A stretch of DNA of 45,593 bases from NCBI GenBank assembly GCA_030378005.1, contig JAUCGF010000006.1:1-45593 (forward strand), in the 5' to 3' direction. Numbering within the stretch: the stretch's first letter is position 1; each line of letters starts with the position of its first letter. Below, piece after piece: positions 16,708 through 24,936 of the stretch. Position numbers and translations under genes: made by a program. Under the pieces are notes generated by a model. The model saw only the letters and a list, made by a program, of their open reading frames with translations. It did not search any database and was not told where the DNA came from. This DNA is from Desulfococcaceae bacterium HSG9. Its GTDB lineage: Bacteria; Desulfobacterota; Desulfobacteria; Desulfobacterales; JAUCGF01.

Positions 16708-17805
16708 CTATCCTGTGTCCTGCACCGGAATCATCTCAAACGGCAAAACCGAACAGATGTATTTCAACTTCCCCCCGCAGTCCGGACAACACAAGGGTTT
16801 TAGCGGTTCTGCTGTAATTTCCGGCGTCCGGATTTCAAATTCATAATATAATTCGATCAACCCCTGCACCTGGTCGATCTTTACAGCAGAATTCGGATTT
16901 AAAAACCCGTAATAGCGCACCTTCATAAAGCCTGCGGGAAGGACATGCTGCAAAAAACGGCGGATGAACTCCATGGCATCCAGGGTCATGCAGCGATCCC
17001 TCGAACCACCCTGTTTTCTGTACTTAAAGGTCACTTTGCCGTTTTCGACCTTAACGATGCGATAATCGGATATGGCAACCTGGAAAACGTAGCGGGAAAG
17101 ATATTTTATGGTGTTTTCAGCATTTCCCACTGCCTGAACGTTAACGTTCCAGTCGATATTCCAGACTTCTGCCGGGATCTGATTAAAAAGTCCCTCTCTG
17201 ATCATTATATCCCGGAACTTAGCTTTGTATACTTTTGATAATGCTTTGACCGGCAGATAGAAATCTGTCCGGGACGGATGCCAAAGCCCGTCGGCGGATG
17301 ACACGGCGCCGCCCGGCACGACATAGTGAATATGCGGATGATATTGCATTGTGCGACCCCATGTATGCAGAACGCCGAAAAATCCGGGCCGGTCGCCGCC
17401 GATGTGTTTTTCATCCTGAGAGAGTTTTTTCAAGGTGTCTGAAGACGCTTTGAAGATACCGCTATAGCCATCCTTTTGACAGCTGCGAATGAAAGGCCGT
17501 ATCTGTTCAGGCACGGTAAACGTCACCATGTGATGATGCCCTGGCAGCACTCGTCCCAACTGCCGGTCCATCCATTCAAGCGCTTTCAGATGTTGGCAGA
17601 CAGGACAATGCCGGTCACCACAGGAACGGTAAAAATGATGCTTGGCGCCGCATTCGGTGCATTCATAAACCGTCATGCCGCAGGCTTCTGTCCGGCAGGC
17701 GATGATGTCATTAATCACCTTTTTGTGATTTTCAGGCATGTTATCACCGAACCTGTCCAGGTATGCCGGAGCGTATTCAATGAAGATATCCTGGATGTCA
17801 CTCAT
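16708..17805 (-). CDS. IS91-family-type transposase (HUH, rolling-circle)
   Basis: 365 aa. The N-terminal zinc-binding region is intact (YECTECGAKHH, then CGDRHCPVCQ), followed by the metal-binding HxH in YHPHIHYVVPGG and the candidate catalytic tyrosines in KYLSRYVF. A second cysteine pair (CCPDCGGKL) is near the C-terminus. These enzymes nick and strand-transfer a single end, moving the element and sometimes adjacent DNA without target duplication. The start overlaps the upstream recombinase gene by 8 bp, so the two are co-translated. The frame is intact, so it may be active. Confidence 0.92.
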   Translation of the reverse strand: MSDIQDIFIEYAPAYLDRFGDNMPENHKKVINDIIACRTEACGMTVYECTECGAKHHFYRSCGDRHCPVCQHLKALEWMDRQLGRVLPGHHHMVTFTVPEQIRPFIRSCQKDGYSGIFKASSDTLKKLSQDEKHIGGDRPGFFGVLHTWGRTMQYHPHIHYVVPGGAVSSADGLWHPSRTDFYLPVKALSKVYKAKFRDIMIREGLFNQIPAEVWNIDWNVNVQAVGNAENTIKYLSRYVFQVAISDYRIVKVENGKVTFKYRKQGGSRDRCMTLDAMEFIRRFLQHVLPAGFMKVRYYGFLNPNSAVKIDQVQGLIELYYEFEIRTPEITAEPLKPLCCPDCGGKLKYICSVLPFEMIPVQDTG

Positions 17806-18691
17806 GATCGAACCCTTTCATCATGTTGTCAATAATTGCAAAAGCATCCTCCTGCCCTGTTTGGGTGAGATGGAGGTAAATCATTGTGGTTTCCAATTGG
17901 GCATGGCCGAGATACTTTTGAATCACGCGGATGTTAACACCGGCTTCGAGCAGATGTGTCGCATAAGAGTGGCGCAAAGTATGTATTGTCACTCGGCGTT
18001 TTATAATCCTGGAGGCAGCGCATGCCTGACGTAAGGCGCCTTGGACGCTGCTTATGGCCATTGGATTTTCAGCGTCAGCACGTAATTTTCCGCTGCGTCC
18101 CAAAGCGGGGAAAATGAGTTTCGGGTGCCGGTGAGTCTGCCAATAGCGTCGAAGCAAAAACAGGGTTTCATTCGGCAGGGGAACATAGCGGTCAAGAGCG
18201 CCCTTGCCGCGATGGACATGAATATTCATTCGGTGCTTATCAATGTCAGAGACTTGAAGGTTCAACCCTTCCTGAAGTCGCAGGCCACAAGCATAGACGG
18301 TCGCAAGGTATGTATAATTGTGAAATGTGCGGATACGCTCAAGGATGTTATATACCTCTTCGCGGCTGAGGACACATGGAAGGCGTCTTTCCTTTTCAGA
18401 TTTGAGAATATTGAAAAGATACCATTCACGGCGTATGACGTGTTCAAAGAAAAAGCGGATACCGCAGTAACAGATTTTCATGGTATTAGGGGCCCATTTA
18501 CAGTCGTTTCGGCGAAAGAGGAAATAGTCCCGCAGTTCTTCTTCGGTGATCAGGTCCGGTTCTTTGCCGACATGCTCGATCAACATACGAACGGCCCGGG
18601 CGTAACATTGTTGCGTGCGTTCGCTTTTTCCGTTGATCTGAAGCGCTTTGACGGTTTCTGCATACCACTTGGTGTGCAATACTTTAGCCAT
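17798..18691 (-). CDS. Tyrosine recombinase (XerD/phage-integrase type) paired with the IS91-type transposase
   Basis: 297 aa. An N-terminal SAM-like core-binding domain (residues 8-90, SERTQQCYARAVRMLIEH) precedes the catalytic domain. Catalytic residues are visible: Arg in ACGLRLQEGL, HTLRHSYATHL for the H-x-x-R box, and GHAQLETTMIYLH with His and the tyrosine nucleophile. Such int-plus-transposase pairs are known in one IS91 subgroup. An ATG at 18691 follows aaggagatgt, a strong ribosome-binding site. Confidence 0.92.
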   Translation of the reverse strand: MAKVLHTKWYAETVKALQINGKSERTQQCYARAVRMLIEHVGKEPDLITEEELRDYFLFRRNDCKWAPNTMKICYCGIRFFFEHVIRREWYLFNILKSEKERRLPCVLSREEVYNILERIRTFHNYTYLATVYACGLRLQEGLNLQVSDIDKHRMNIHVHRGKGALDRYVPLPNETLFLLRRYWQTHRHPKLIFPALGRSGKLRADAENPMAISSVQGALRQACAASRIIKRRVTIHTLRHSYATHLLEAGVNIRVIQKYLGHAQLETTMIYLHLTQTGQEDAFAIIDNMMKGFDHE

Positions 18692-18853
18692 AATACATCT
18701 CCTTTCTTAAGGGTTGATAAATGGGATGTATTATGACATTAACAGATAGGATATGGTAGCGGTTTGTATGAATTGATAGGATGGAAAACGACTGGCAGGG
18801 GATTACCTGCTCTGCCGCGATAGCGGCTTACTTGAACCCCCGATTCTTTTCAG

Positions 18854-18937
18854 CTACCGGAAGCCCGGGTGCGCGGCTATAAAAAAGGGCGTTTTTCCTT
18901 TAATGTCAAAGGCGGACGCTGCGAAGATTGCCGCTCA
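18854..18937 (+). pseudogene. uvrA: Internal fragment of uvrA
   Basis: One frame reads [16 protein letters not shown] and then [10 protein letters not shown], which is the highly conserved segment of excinuclease subunit A that leads into its zinc-finger region ([15 protein letters not shown] in typical UvrA). Only about 28 codons survive. On the left the homology fades near the IS91-type element; on the right it is cut exactly by the terminal repeat of a family A miniature element. No further uvrA sequence is found after that element. Confidence 0.82.
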
Positions 18938-19091
18938 TCAGTAGATGGAAAATGCCTGAAAATACGGCATGGAGCGCAAAAATTAAGCGAAGCGGTTTTT
19001 TGCCGGCCTGAAGCCGCCAGCCTCCGGGTGGAATCAGATGCAAAAAATCGCTGCGCTTAATTTTTGCGCTCCTGAACTTTCCATCTACTGA
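18938..19091. mobile_element. Miniature inverted-repeat element, family A, copy 3
   Basis: 154 bp with perfect 14-bp ends (18938-18951 and 19078-19091). It is inverted relative to copy 1. Internal palindromes gcgcaaaaattaagcg and cgcttaatttttgcgc are both present, so the whole unit can fold into one long hairpin. Confidence 0.88.
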
Positions 19092-19096
19092 TAATT

Positions 19097-19417
19097 TTAA
19101 ATCTGAGCCAAAAGCCAGAAAACCAGCATACCGACAATCACAGTGCCGCCTAACGATTTTGTCTTTAAAGCGAAGAGAAGGGTCGGCACGGCGGCCAGCA
19201 GCTCCGGTTTTAACAAATCAAGATGTCGCGGTTCGCCGTTTGTCAGAAGCGCAGGCATGAGCAGAGCGCTTAAAATTGCCGCCGGAATCAGATCAAGCCA
19301 TCGGATAAACCATTGGGGGAGGCTGCGCCGGGATAGGAAAAACAGTGGCGCCCAGCGTGGCAGGTAAGTAACAAACCCCATGCCGAGAACAATTATCAGG
19401 TAGTCGTATTCAGCCAT
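19097..19417 (-). CDS. azlD: AzlD-type branched-chain amino acid export subunit
   Basis: 106 aa, nearly all hydrophobic with three or four membrane segments and the AzlD hallmark TYLPRWAPLFFLSRR near residue 18-32. It partners with AzlC in the inner membrane to export branched-chain amino acids. It overlaps the azlC reading frame by 8 bp. The stop codon lies only five bases from the family A element. Confidence 0.9.
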   Translation of the reverse strand: MAEYDYLIIVLGMGFVTYLPRWAPLFFLSRRSLPQWFIRWLDLIPAAILSALLMPALLTNGEPRHLDLLKPELLAAVPTLLFALKTKSLGGTVIVGMLVFWLLAQI

Positions 19418-20120
19418 CAGAATTTTCCCCGCTTTCCGTCTTGATAAATACGCAAATTGTCACTGCCAGAACCGATCCGATAATGACATGCAGGTTGCCA
19501 GGTATAATTAAGGCGAAAATAACGGCAAAAATACCCGCCATGACAGCGGTAATGATATAGATACGGCCTCTGAGTTGAAATACCAAGAGACAGATAAACA
19601 TGGCAATTAACGCATAATCGATGCCAAATGCGCCATCCGGTATCAAGGCACCGCTGAAACCGCCGGCAACTGTGCTGCCAACCCATACCAAGTTGGCCGT
19701 ATGATTCAACACCAACGCCTGATTCAGATTCCATTTACCGGTTTTAAAGCGGGAATAATTGATTGCAAAACTTTCATCTGTAACGCCGTAAGCAAAAAGG
19801 GAAAGTTTACGCCTTTTCTCCGGCTTTAAAAAAACAGCCAAAGCGGAACTCATCAAAAGATGTCTTAAATTGACGATAAAAGCGGTGGCAATGATAGCTG
19901 TTGCGCCTGTGCCGGAAGCTATCATGGAAACCGCGATAAACTGAGCGCTGCCGGCAAAAACCACCACAGACATAAGGCCGATTTCAAACGGGGTCAAACC
20001 GGCTTTGCCAGCCAATACGCCAAAAGCGATGCCTATGGGAATATATCCAAGGCATATCGGCCATGAAGCCGCCAGCCCCGGCATGAAAACATTTTTGCAA
20101 GTATTGTTGATTTTATCCAT
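19410..20120 (-). CDS. azlC: AzlC-type branched-chain amino acid permease
   Basis: 236 aa from the ATG at 20120 (MDKINNTCKNVFMPGLAASW). The family signature PICLGYIPIGIAFGVLAGKAGL is at the first membrane segments, with FAGSAQFIA and TDESFAINY further on; about six helices. The frame is open upstream to 20186 but that extension is coded by an inverted repeat and is unlikely to be translated. With AzlD it forms an exporter. Location beside an acetolactate synthase regulatory subunit gene fits branched-chain amino acid homeostasis. Confidence 0.9.
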   Translation of the reverse strand: MDKINNTCKNVFMPGLAASWPICLGYIPIGIAFGVLAGKAGLTPFEIGLMSVVVFAGSAQFIAVSMIASGTGATAIIATAFIVNLRHLLMSSALAVFLKPEKRRKLSLFAYGVTDESFAINYSRFKTGKWNLNQALVLNHTANLVWVGSTVAGGFSGALIPDGAFGIDYALIAMFICLLVFQLRGRIYIITAVMAGIFAVIFALIIPGNLHVIIGSVLAVTICVFIKTESGENSDG

Positions 20121-20139
20121 ACGCTTTTTCAATTTTTGA

Positions 20140-20206
20140 AGGAGTGCCGAACTTACAGTTTGGCATTTTGCAACCGTCTCTGCCAAACTGTAAGTTCGGC
20201 ACTCCT
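20140..20206. repeat. Perfect 26-bp inverted repeat
   Basis: Arms aggagtgccgaacttacag...tttggca at 20140-20165 and the exact complement at 20181-20206, loop 15 bases. It lies between ilvN-type and azlC genes, both on the minus strand, and could act as a terminator-like stem or be a solitary palindromic mobile repeat. Confidence 0.85.
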
Positions 20207-20237
20207 ACATAAATTTACAGATTTATTGCTTATGTAC

Positions 20238-20726
20238 TTAATTCGGCTCGCGGTACAATGCCAAAACACCTGAGCGGGCCACTTTTTTAATTCCCATTGG
20301 CTCTAAGAGCCGAATCAGAGCGTCTATTTTTTCCTGCCCGCCAGTGGCTTCAATAATGTAGTGGGAGACACCGGTGTCAACAATTTTTCCTCGGAATGTT
20401 TCCACAATTCGATTGATTTCCAGACGATTCGATTCATTGGCTTTTACGCAAATCATGGCGATTTCGCGCTTGACCGCTTCTTGCCCGGTCATATCCCTGA
20501 CTTTGATCACATTAATCAGCCGTCTCACCTGTTTCATGATCTGCTCAAATTGTTCAGGATTGGTTTGTGTTGTAATTGTAATCCGTGATATTTTCGGGTC
20601 CGCAGTGGGCGCACCGCAGATCGTCTCAATATTGTAACACCGGCTGGCAAATAATCCTGAAACCCTGGCCGTAACACCGGGTTCATTTTCCACCAGCATG
20701 GTGATGATATGTCTTTCATTTTGCAT
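20238..20726 (-). CDS. ilvN: Acetolactate synthase small (regulatory) subunit
   Basis: 162 aa. The N-terminal ACT domain (residues 6-78) starts HIITMLVENEPGVTARVSGL with the valine-binding glycine region, followed by the C-terminal regulatory domain (MICVKANESNRLEINRIV to the end). It activates the catalytic subunit and mediates valine feedback in isoleucine/valine/leucine synthesis. No catalytic ilvB/ilvI gene is present in the window; the upstream side is filled with palindromic repeat DNA, so the usual ilvBN pairing appears separated here. Confidence 0.94.
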   Translation of the reverse strand: MQNERHIITMLVENEPGVTARVSGLFASRCYNIETICGAPTADPKISRITITTQTNPEQFEQIMKQVRRLINVIKVRDMTGQEAVKREIAMICVKANESNRLEINRIVETFRGKIVDTGVSHYIIEATGGQEKIDALIRLLEPMGIKKVARSGVLALYREPN

Positions 20727-20776
20727 TTCAGATTCCTCTATAAAAATTTAGGCTACCGGCATAAAGCGAGACACTT

Positions 20777-20850
20777 ATGTAGCGCGGGAAGCCGTCCCGC
20801 GTCGTTACCAGCCGCAGTGCCAAAAGCGGAACAGCTTTCCGCTCTACATC
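20777..20850. repeat. Compound palindromic repeat upstream of ilvN
   Basis: An outer pair ATGTAGCG / CGCTCTACAT encloses two inner hairpins, GCGGGAAGCCGTCCCGC (20784-20800) and AGCGGAACAGCTTTCCGCT. It resembles a REP/BIME-type unit. Confidence 0.65.
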
Positions 20851-20878
20851 TATCCCGTCTTATGTGGGTATCCAAAAT

Positions 20879-21682
20879 TTATAATTGCTGTAAGTTTTTT
20901 GCCAATGCTTCAAAATCATCCGCTTTAAAAATAACGGCAAAGCGCTGCCCCTGTTTGCTGTTTTGCTTGTAGAAAGTGATACAATCTTTAATAATTTTTA
21001 ATGTTTCCGCTTCACTGAAAACACCGGGAAGTTCCCTGGCTAACTGCGGATGGCGTCCCAGCTTGCCGCCTAATTGGATTCGGAAGCCTTTTTCACCATC
21101 AATTAGTGTTCCCGTAGGACAAACCTTAATACATTGCCTGCATTTCAGGCAAAGGTTAAAATCTATCAAAGGCTTTTCCTGCTCATAATCTAACTGAATC
21201 GCATTTTCTTTGCATACATCCACGCAAGCCTCACAGCATGAACACTGCTCATCTGTCAGCAAAGGCGAACATGCGCCGATAATGCCAAAATCTTTAATCT
21301 GAGGTTGGGAACAGGCATTGGGGCATTCAGACAGTCCGATACGAAAATCATGGTGAAATTTAAGTTTTCCATTTACATGCGCCTTTAAGAAAGCGAGCAT
21401 GTCAGACTCGTTTAAAAGCGCTTCAATTTTTTTAAGCAACCGCTCTCCGCTGACGGCTCTTTTAGGACATTCGCCCGAACTGAAACAGGTGTCAATCTGC
21501 CAACCCTTAACTTCTGAATCCATGTTTGTTAGAAAACGCTTGCGCGTCGCTTTGACTTCATCCAGCGTAATCCTGTTTTTCCCCTCGGCCGATGCTTCTT
21601 TCTCAACCCGTGCGCGCACTTTTTTTCTAACAAAAAAGGGAACCTTTTTAATTGCCTTTTCAGCCTCTTGCGTCCATTTCAT
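20879..21682 (-). CDS. Siroheme and ferredoxin-type Fe-S protein, sulfite/nitrite reductase-like
   Basis: 267 aa. Residues 1-45 (WTQEAEKAIKKVPFFVRKKV) match the small PCP_red-type helical domain. Next come the siroheme/[4Fe-4S] cysteines, C-x5-C (TCFSSGECPKRA) and C-x3-C (SECPNACSQ). Then two ferredoxin motifs, CSCCEACVDVCK and CLKCRQCIKVCP, and a short second siroheme-fold half. It resembles small assimilatory-type sulfite reductases and Fsr C-terminal modules. It follows the Crp/Fnr gene by 40 bases in one operon and faces hcp, so a role in nitrite, NO or hydroxylamine detoxification is as likely as sulfite reduction. Electron donor unknown. Confidence 0.85.
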   Translation of the reverse strand: MKWTQEAEKAIKKVPFFVRKKVRARVEKEASAEGKNRITLDEVKATRKRFLTNMDSEVKGWQIDTCFSSGECPKRAVSGERLLKKIEALLNESDMLAFLKAHVNGKLKFHHDFRIGLSECPNACSQPQIKDFGIIGACSPLLTDEQCSCCEACVDVCKENAIQLDYEQEKPLIDFNLCLKCRQCIKVCPTGTLIDGEKGFRIQLGGKLGRHPQLARELPGVFSEAETLKIIKDCITFYKQNSKQGQRFAVIFKADDFEALAKNLQQL

Positions 21683-21722
21683 TCAAACAATCCTTCTATA
21701 TTATTATTTCTGTTATGTTAGT

Positions 21723-22388
21723 TCAAATAGTTGTGAGCCTCTGACGGTCCAAAATCCGAATCAGGCGTCCTTGGACCTCAATCAATCCTTGATCGCTCAT
21801 TTTTGCAAACATACGTGAAAGTGTCTCCGGAGTCGCTCCCAGCATGGAAGCCAGTTGTTTCTTGGAGATGCGCAGATCAACAAAGTCATGGTGTCCCTGT
21901 TCATCGGACTGATAGAGTAAATAAGAGGCTACACGCCCCGGCACCTCTTTTAAAGAAAGGTTTTCAATCTGTACCGTAAATTCACGCAAACGCATTGACA
22001 GGATTGCAAACATGTTTAGACTTAAAGACGGATTCGCTGTTATCAATTTAATAAAGGCTGCGCGCGGTAAAAATAAAAGGCGGCTTTTCACCAACGATTG
22101 GGAATTGGCAGGAAACGGTCGTCCGCTAAAAACCGGCACCTCGCCAAATGGCTCTCCGGGCCCTAAAATGTGAAGAATATGCTCTTTGCCTTCAAAAGAG
22201 AGCTTAAACACTTTCACCTGGCCTTGAGCGATAATATAAAAGCCGTTGCATTCGTCTCCTTCAAAAAATATCGCTTCACCTTTATTATAACTGCGTGACA
22301 CGGTAATCCGCTGAATTTCTTTAAGCTGATTTTCTGGAAGACCCTTGAATAAGGGTGTTTTAGCAATGACGCTCAAAATATTTTGCAT
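21723..22388 (-). CDS. Crp/Fnr-family transcriptional regulator, HcpR-like
   Basis: 221 aa. The cNMP-type beta barrel spans residues 10-125 (FYIIAQGQVKVFKL, GPGEPFGEVPVFSGRPFPA). A dimer helix follows, then an HTH domain at about 165-205 (RISKKQLASMLGATPETLSR). It lacks the N-terminal cysteine cluster of Fnr. Adjacent and divergent to hcp, it matches the HcpR regulators known to control hybrid-cluster protein genes in Desulfovibrio-type bacteria, some of which sense NO through bound haem. An operator-like palindrome is 34 bases upstream of its start, allowing autoregulation. Confidence 0.88.
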   Translation of the reverse strand: MQNILSVIAKTPLFKGLPENQLKEIQRITVSRSYNKGEAIFFEGDECNGFYIIAQGQVKVFKLSFEGKEHILHILGPGEPFGEVPVFSGRPFPANSQSLVKSRLLFLPRAAFIKLITANPSLSLNMFAILSMRLREFTVQIENLSLKEVPGRVASYLLYQSDEQGHHDFVDLRISKKQLASMLGATPETLSRMFAKMSDQGLIEVQGRLIRILDRQRLTTI

Positions 22389-22421
22389 TATTATGTCCTT
22401 TTTTTAATTTTTATCTGTTTT

Positions 22422-22437
22422 CTTGATCTAAGTCAAG
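22422..22437. promoter_or_regulatory. HcpR/Fnr-type operator between the regulator and hcp
   Basis: CTTGATCTAAGTCAAG is an imperfect palindrome of the TTGAC-N4-GTCAA type described for HcpR in Desulfovibrio relatives. Its centre lies about 28 bases upstream of TATAAA (22457-22462), which would place it near -41 of a start at about 22470, the class II activator position for hcp. Confidence 0.7.
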
Positions 22438-22456
22438 GCAAAGCCTTTGAAAGTGA

Positions 22457-22462
22457 TATAAA
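22457..22462 (+). promoter_or_regulatory. Candidate -10 element of the hcp promoter
   Basis: TATAAA, with no recognisable -35 box upstream; the operator occupies that place, as expected for an activator-dependent promoter. Confidence 0.5.
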
Positions 22463-22520
22463 TATCTTTTTAAAAAAGGACGCAAACTAAAATTTTATTA
22501 AAGGGAGAGGATTAAATTTT

Positions 22521-24287
22521 ATGGGTATTGCAAGTTTTTTTAAAAATCTTTTCGGAGATTCCGAAGAGCAAAATCAACCACAACCGGAATCTGCCAAACA
22601 ACCGGTTAACCAACAAGAGGAGAAACCAGCGATGTTTTGTTTTCAATGTCAGGAAACCGCCAAAAACACTGGCTGCACTGTCAAAGGTGTTTGCGGCAAA
22701 GATGGAGAAACCGCCAATCTGCAAGACCTTTTAATCCATGTTATGAAAGGGATTGCCGTTTATGGCGAAAAGGCTGATGAACTCGGCGTATCTTTGGCCG
22801 AAGCCGGTGATTTTGTAACCAAAGGATTATTTACAACCATCACCAACGCTAATTTTGACCCTGAACGCTTTAATGCTTTAATCCCGGAAGCTTTTCAGGT
22901 GCGCGATGATATTAAAACCAAATTTGAAGCGGCTTATCAAGAAAAAAATGGCGCCGCATTCGCCGAAGCGCTTCCGGATGCCGCCACTTGGACCGGTGAT
23001 GTTGCCGCTTTCGCTGAAAAAGCGAAAACAGTCGGTGTTCTGGCCACAGAAAATGAAGATGTACGCTCGTTACGCGAACTTCTGATTCTTGGTCTGAAAG
23101 GTGTGGCCGCTTATGCTGATCATGCCGCTGTTTTGGGTTATAAGAACGATGACATCAATTCCTTTATGATGAAAGGATTGGCATCTGTCACAAAAGACCT
23201 GTCCGTTGATGATATGGTGGGTTTGGTGTTGAAGTGCGGTGAAGTTGCGGTTACGACTATGGCGTTGCTCGATGAAGCCAATACAACCACTTATGGTCAT
23301 CCCGAACTCACGGAGGTCAATATCGGCGTCGGTTCAAATCCCGGCATTCTGATTTCCGGCCACGACCTGAAAGATATGGATGAACTGCTTAAACAAACTC
23401 AGGGAACGGGCGTGGATGTTTACACCCACGGTGAGATGCTTCCCACGAATTATTATCCGGCATTTAAAAAATATGATAATCTTGTGGGTAATTACGGCAA
23501 TGCATGGTTTAAACAACAAGCTGAATTTACATCTTTCAACGGTCCCATTTTGATGACCACCAATTGTATCGTTAAAGTGAAAGACGCTTACAAAGATCGT
23601 ATTTTCACCACTGGCAACGTAGGTTACGCTGGTGTGCAACATATTGCCGACCGTCCTGACGGCGGTGCCAAAGATTTTTCTGATATTATTGAACTGGCCA
23701 AAAAATGCGATCCGCCTACCGAGATCGAAACCGGTAAAATCGTTGGCGGTTTTGCTCATAATCAGGTGCTGGCATTGGCCGATAAGGTTATCGATGCGGT
23801 TAAATCCGGGGCTGTTAAACGCTTTATCGTTATGGCCGGATGTGATGGCCGCCAGAAAGCGCGCTCCTATTTTACCGAAGTTGCTGAAAAACTTCCCAAA
23901 GATACAATCATTTTAACCGCTGGTTGTGCCAAATATCGCTACAACAAACTTGATTTGGGCGATATCGGCGGCATTCCGCGCGTACTTGATGCGGGACAGT
24001 GCAACGATTGTTATTCTTTGGCGGTGATTGCACTTAAATTGAAAGAAGTGTTTGAATTGGATGACATTAACGATCTGCCGCTCTCTTTCGATATCGGTTG
24101 GTATGAACAAAAAGCCGTAGCCGTACTTCTGGCGTTGCTGCACTTGGGCGTCAAAGGTATTCGCTTAGGGCCAACGGTGCCGGCTTTCTTATCTCCCACG
24201 GTACTCAATGTTTTGATTGAAAATTTCGACATCAAAGCGATTGATACGGTTGATGGTGATATAGAAGCGATGATGAATGCGGCATAG
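22521..24287 (+). CDS. hcp: Hybrid-cluster protein (hydroxylamine/NO reductase), class I, with N-terminal extension
   Basis: 588 aa. From residue 38 it is a typical class I Hcp: [15 protein letters not shown] and GVCGK give the four N-terminal [4Fe-4S] ligands. The hybrid-cluster ligands are visible in [39 protein letters not shown] and GWYEQK. Hcp reduces NO to N2O (and hydroxylamine in vitro) in the cytoplasm. The first 37 residues are unusual: an amphipathic [15 protein letters not shown] helix and a Q/P-rich linker. Both the ATG at 22521 (aagggagagg upstream) and the ATG at 22632 (agaggag upstream) have good ribosome-binding sites. It heads a rightward operon-like group. Confidence 0.96.
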   Translation: MGIASFFKNLFGDSEEQNQPQPESAKQPVNQQEEKPAMFCFQCQETAKNTGCTVKGVCGKDGETANLQDLLIHVMKGIAVYGEKADELGVSLAEAGDFVTKGLFTTITNANFDPERFNALIPEAFQVRDDIKTKFEAAYQEKNGAAFAEALPDAATWTGDVAAFAEKAKTVGVLATENEDVRSLRELLILGLKGVAAYADHAAVLGYKNDDINSFMMKGLASVTKDLSVDDMVGLVLKCGEVAVTTMALLDEANTTTYGHPELTEVNIGVGSNPGILISGHDLKDMDELLKQTQGTGVDVYTHGEMLPTNYYPAFKKYDNLVGNYGNAWFKQQAEFTSFNGPILMTTNCIVKVKDAYKDRIFTTGNVGYAGVQHIADRPDGGAKDFSDIIELAKKCDPPTEIETGKIVGGFAHNQVLALADKVIDAVKSGAVKRFIVMAGCDGRQKARSYFTEVAEKLPKDTIILTAGCAKYRYNKLDLGDIGGIPRVLDAGQCNDCYSLAVIALKLKEVFELDDINDLPLSFDIGWYEQKAVAVLLALLHLGVKGIRLGPTVPAFLSPTVLNVLIENFDIKAIDTVDGDIEAMMNAA

Positions 24288-24355
24288 TCGCAAGTGATTT
24301 ATTATCAGCAGTCAGTTTGAAATAGGGCTGGCTGCTGATATTCTTACCATATTCA

Positions 24356-24408
24356 GGATTGCAAACTTCAGTTTGCGTCACAGCATCGGAAACTGAAGTT
24401 TGCAATCC
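24356..24408. repeat. Inverted repeat with 19-base arms after hcp
   Basis: GGATTGCAAACTTCAGTTT and its complement enclose a loop containing gcgtcacagcatc. The same 13-base loop sequence recurs near 31162. It may attenuate transcription between hcp and the downstream genes. Confidence 0.8.
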
Positions 24409-24455
24409 AAGTGGGGAAGTTATTTCGTCCTTGATCCTTACCAAAGGAGATAAAT

Positions 24456-24914
24456 ATGCCTCAGATAACTATGACATTGCCAGAATATATTTATCAACCC
24501 GTTAAACGGGTGGCGCAGTCAAGTCACAAACCGATTGAAACTGTGTTATTGACTGCCATTAATGCATCTTTACCTCCTTTGGATGGTTTATCATCTGATT
24601 TAATCGAAGAATTGGTTGCACTGGAAACACTCGACAGCAACGAACTTCGTAAAGTGCTTTTAGAAATAGTGCCGCTTGATCAGCAGGAGAGGATAGAGGA
24701 GTTGTTGTATCAAAATCAGATTGATGACCTGGCCAAAGCTGAAAAAACCGAATTATCATCACTTCAGAAAAACGCCGACCGAGTCATGCTTCGCAAAGCA
24801 CGGGCAGCCGTTTTACTGCGTTTTCGGGGTGAACGTCTGCCCACGCTAGCCGAGTTGCGCCATTTGACTATCGGAAAGCGACGAAACCACTTTAGTCATC
24901 ATTCTTATTTCTAA
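24456..24914 (+). CDS. Conserved hypothetical protein, helical, ribbon-helix-helix-like start
   Basis: 152 aa. It opens MPQITMTLPEYIYQPVKRVA and then HKPIETVLLTAI, a pattern of a short beta strand and helix seen in a widespread family of uncharacterised proteins (often in cyanobacteria and Chloroflexota) with ASLPPLDGLSSDLIEEL after it. The rest is predicted helical with LLFRG-like arginine-rich end and a basic tail (GKRRNHFSHH). It may be an antitoxin- or adaptor-like protein; I do not assign a function. It has a strong ribosome-binding site (aaaggagataaATG) and lies between hcp and the HD gene, 22 bases from the latter. Confidence 0.7.
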   Translation: MPQITMTLPEYIYQPVKRVAQSSHKPIETVLLTAINASLPPLDGLSSDLIEELVALETLDSNELRKVLLEIVPLDQQERIEELLYQNQIDDLAKAEKTELSSLQKNADRVMLRKARAAVLLRFRGERLPTLAELRHLTIGKRRNHFSHHSYF

Positions 24915-24936
24915 TCGAAAGTAAAAAGGAACTACC

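Larger units (their letters stand above)
16708..18770 (-). mobile_element. IS91-type element with integrase (boundaries approximate)
   Basis: The two-gene unit above, lying next to the cas operon. Elements of this group lack terminal inverted repeats, so the ends cannot be fixed by eye. The right end must be before the uvrA relic at about 18854; a small hairpin (gcaggggattacctgc) near 18795 may belong to an end structure. Confidence 0.7.

Noticed and set aside
23632..23916. Second-frame ORF within hcp
   Set aside because: Out-of-frame shadow of a strongly conserved gene.
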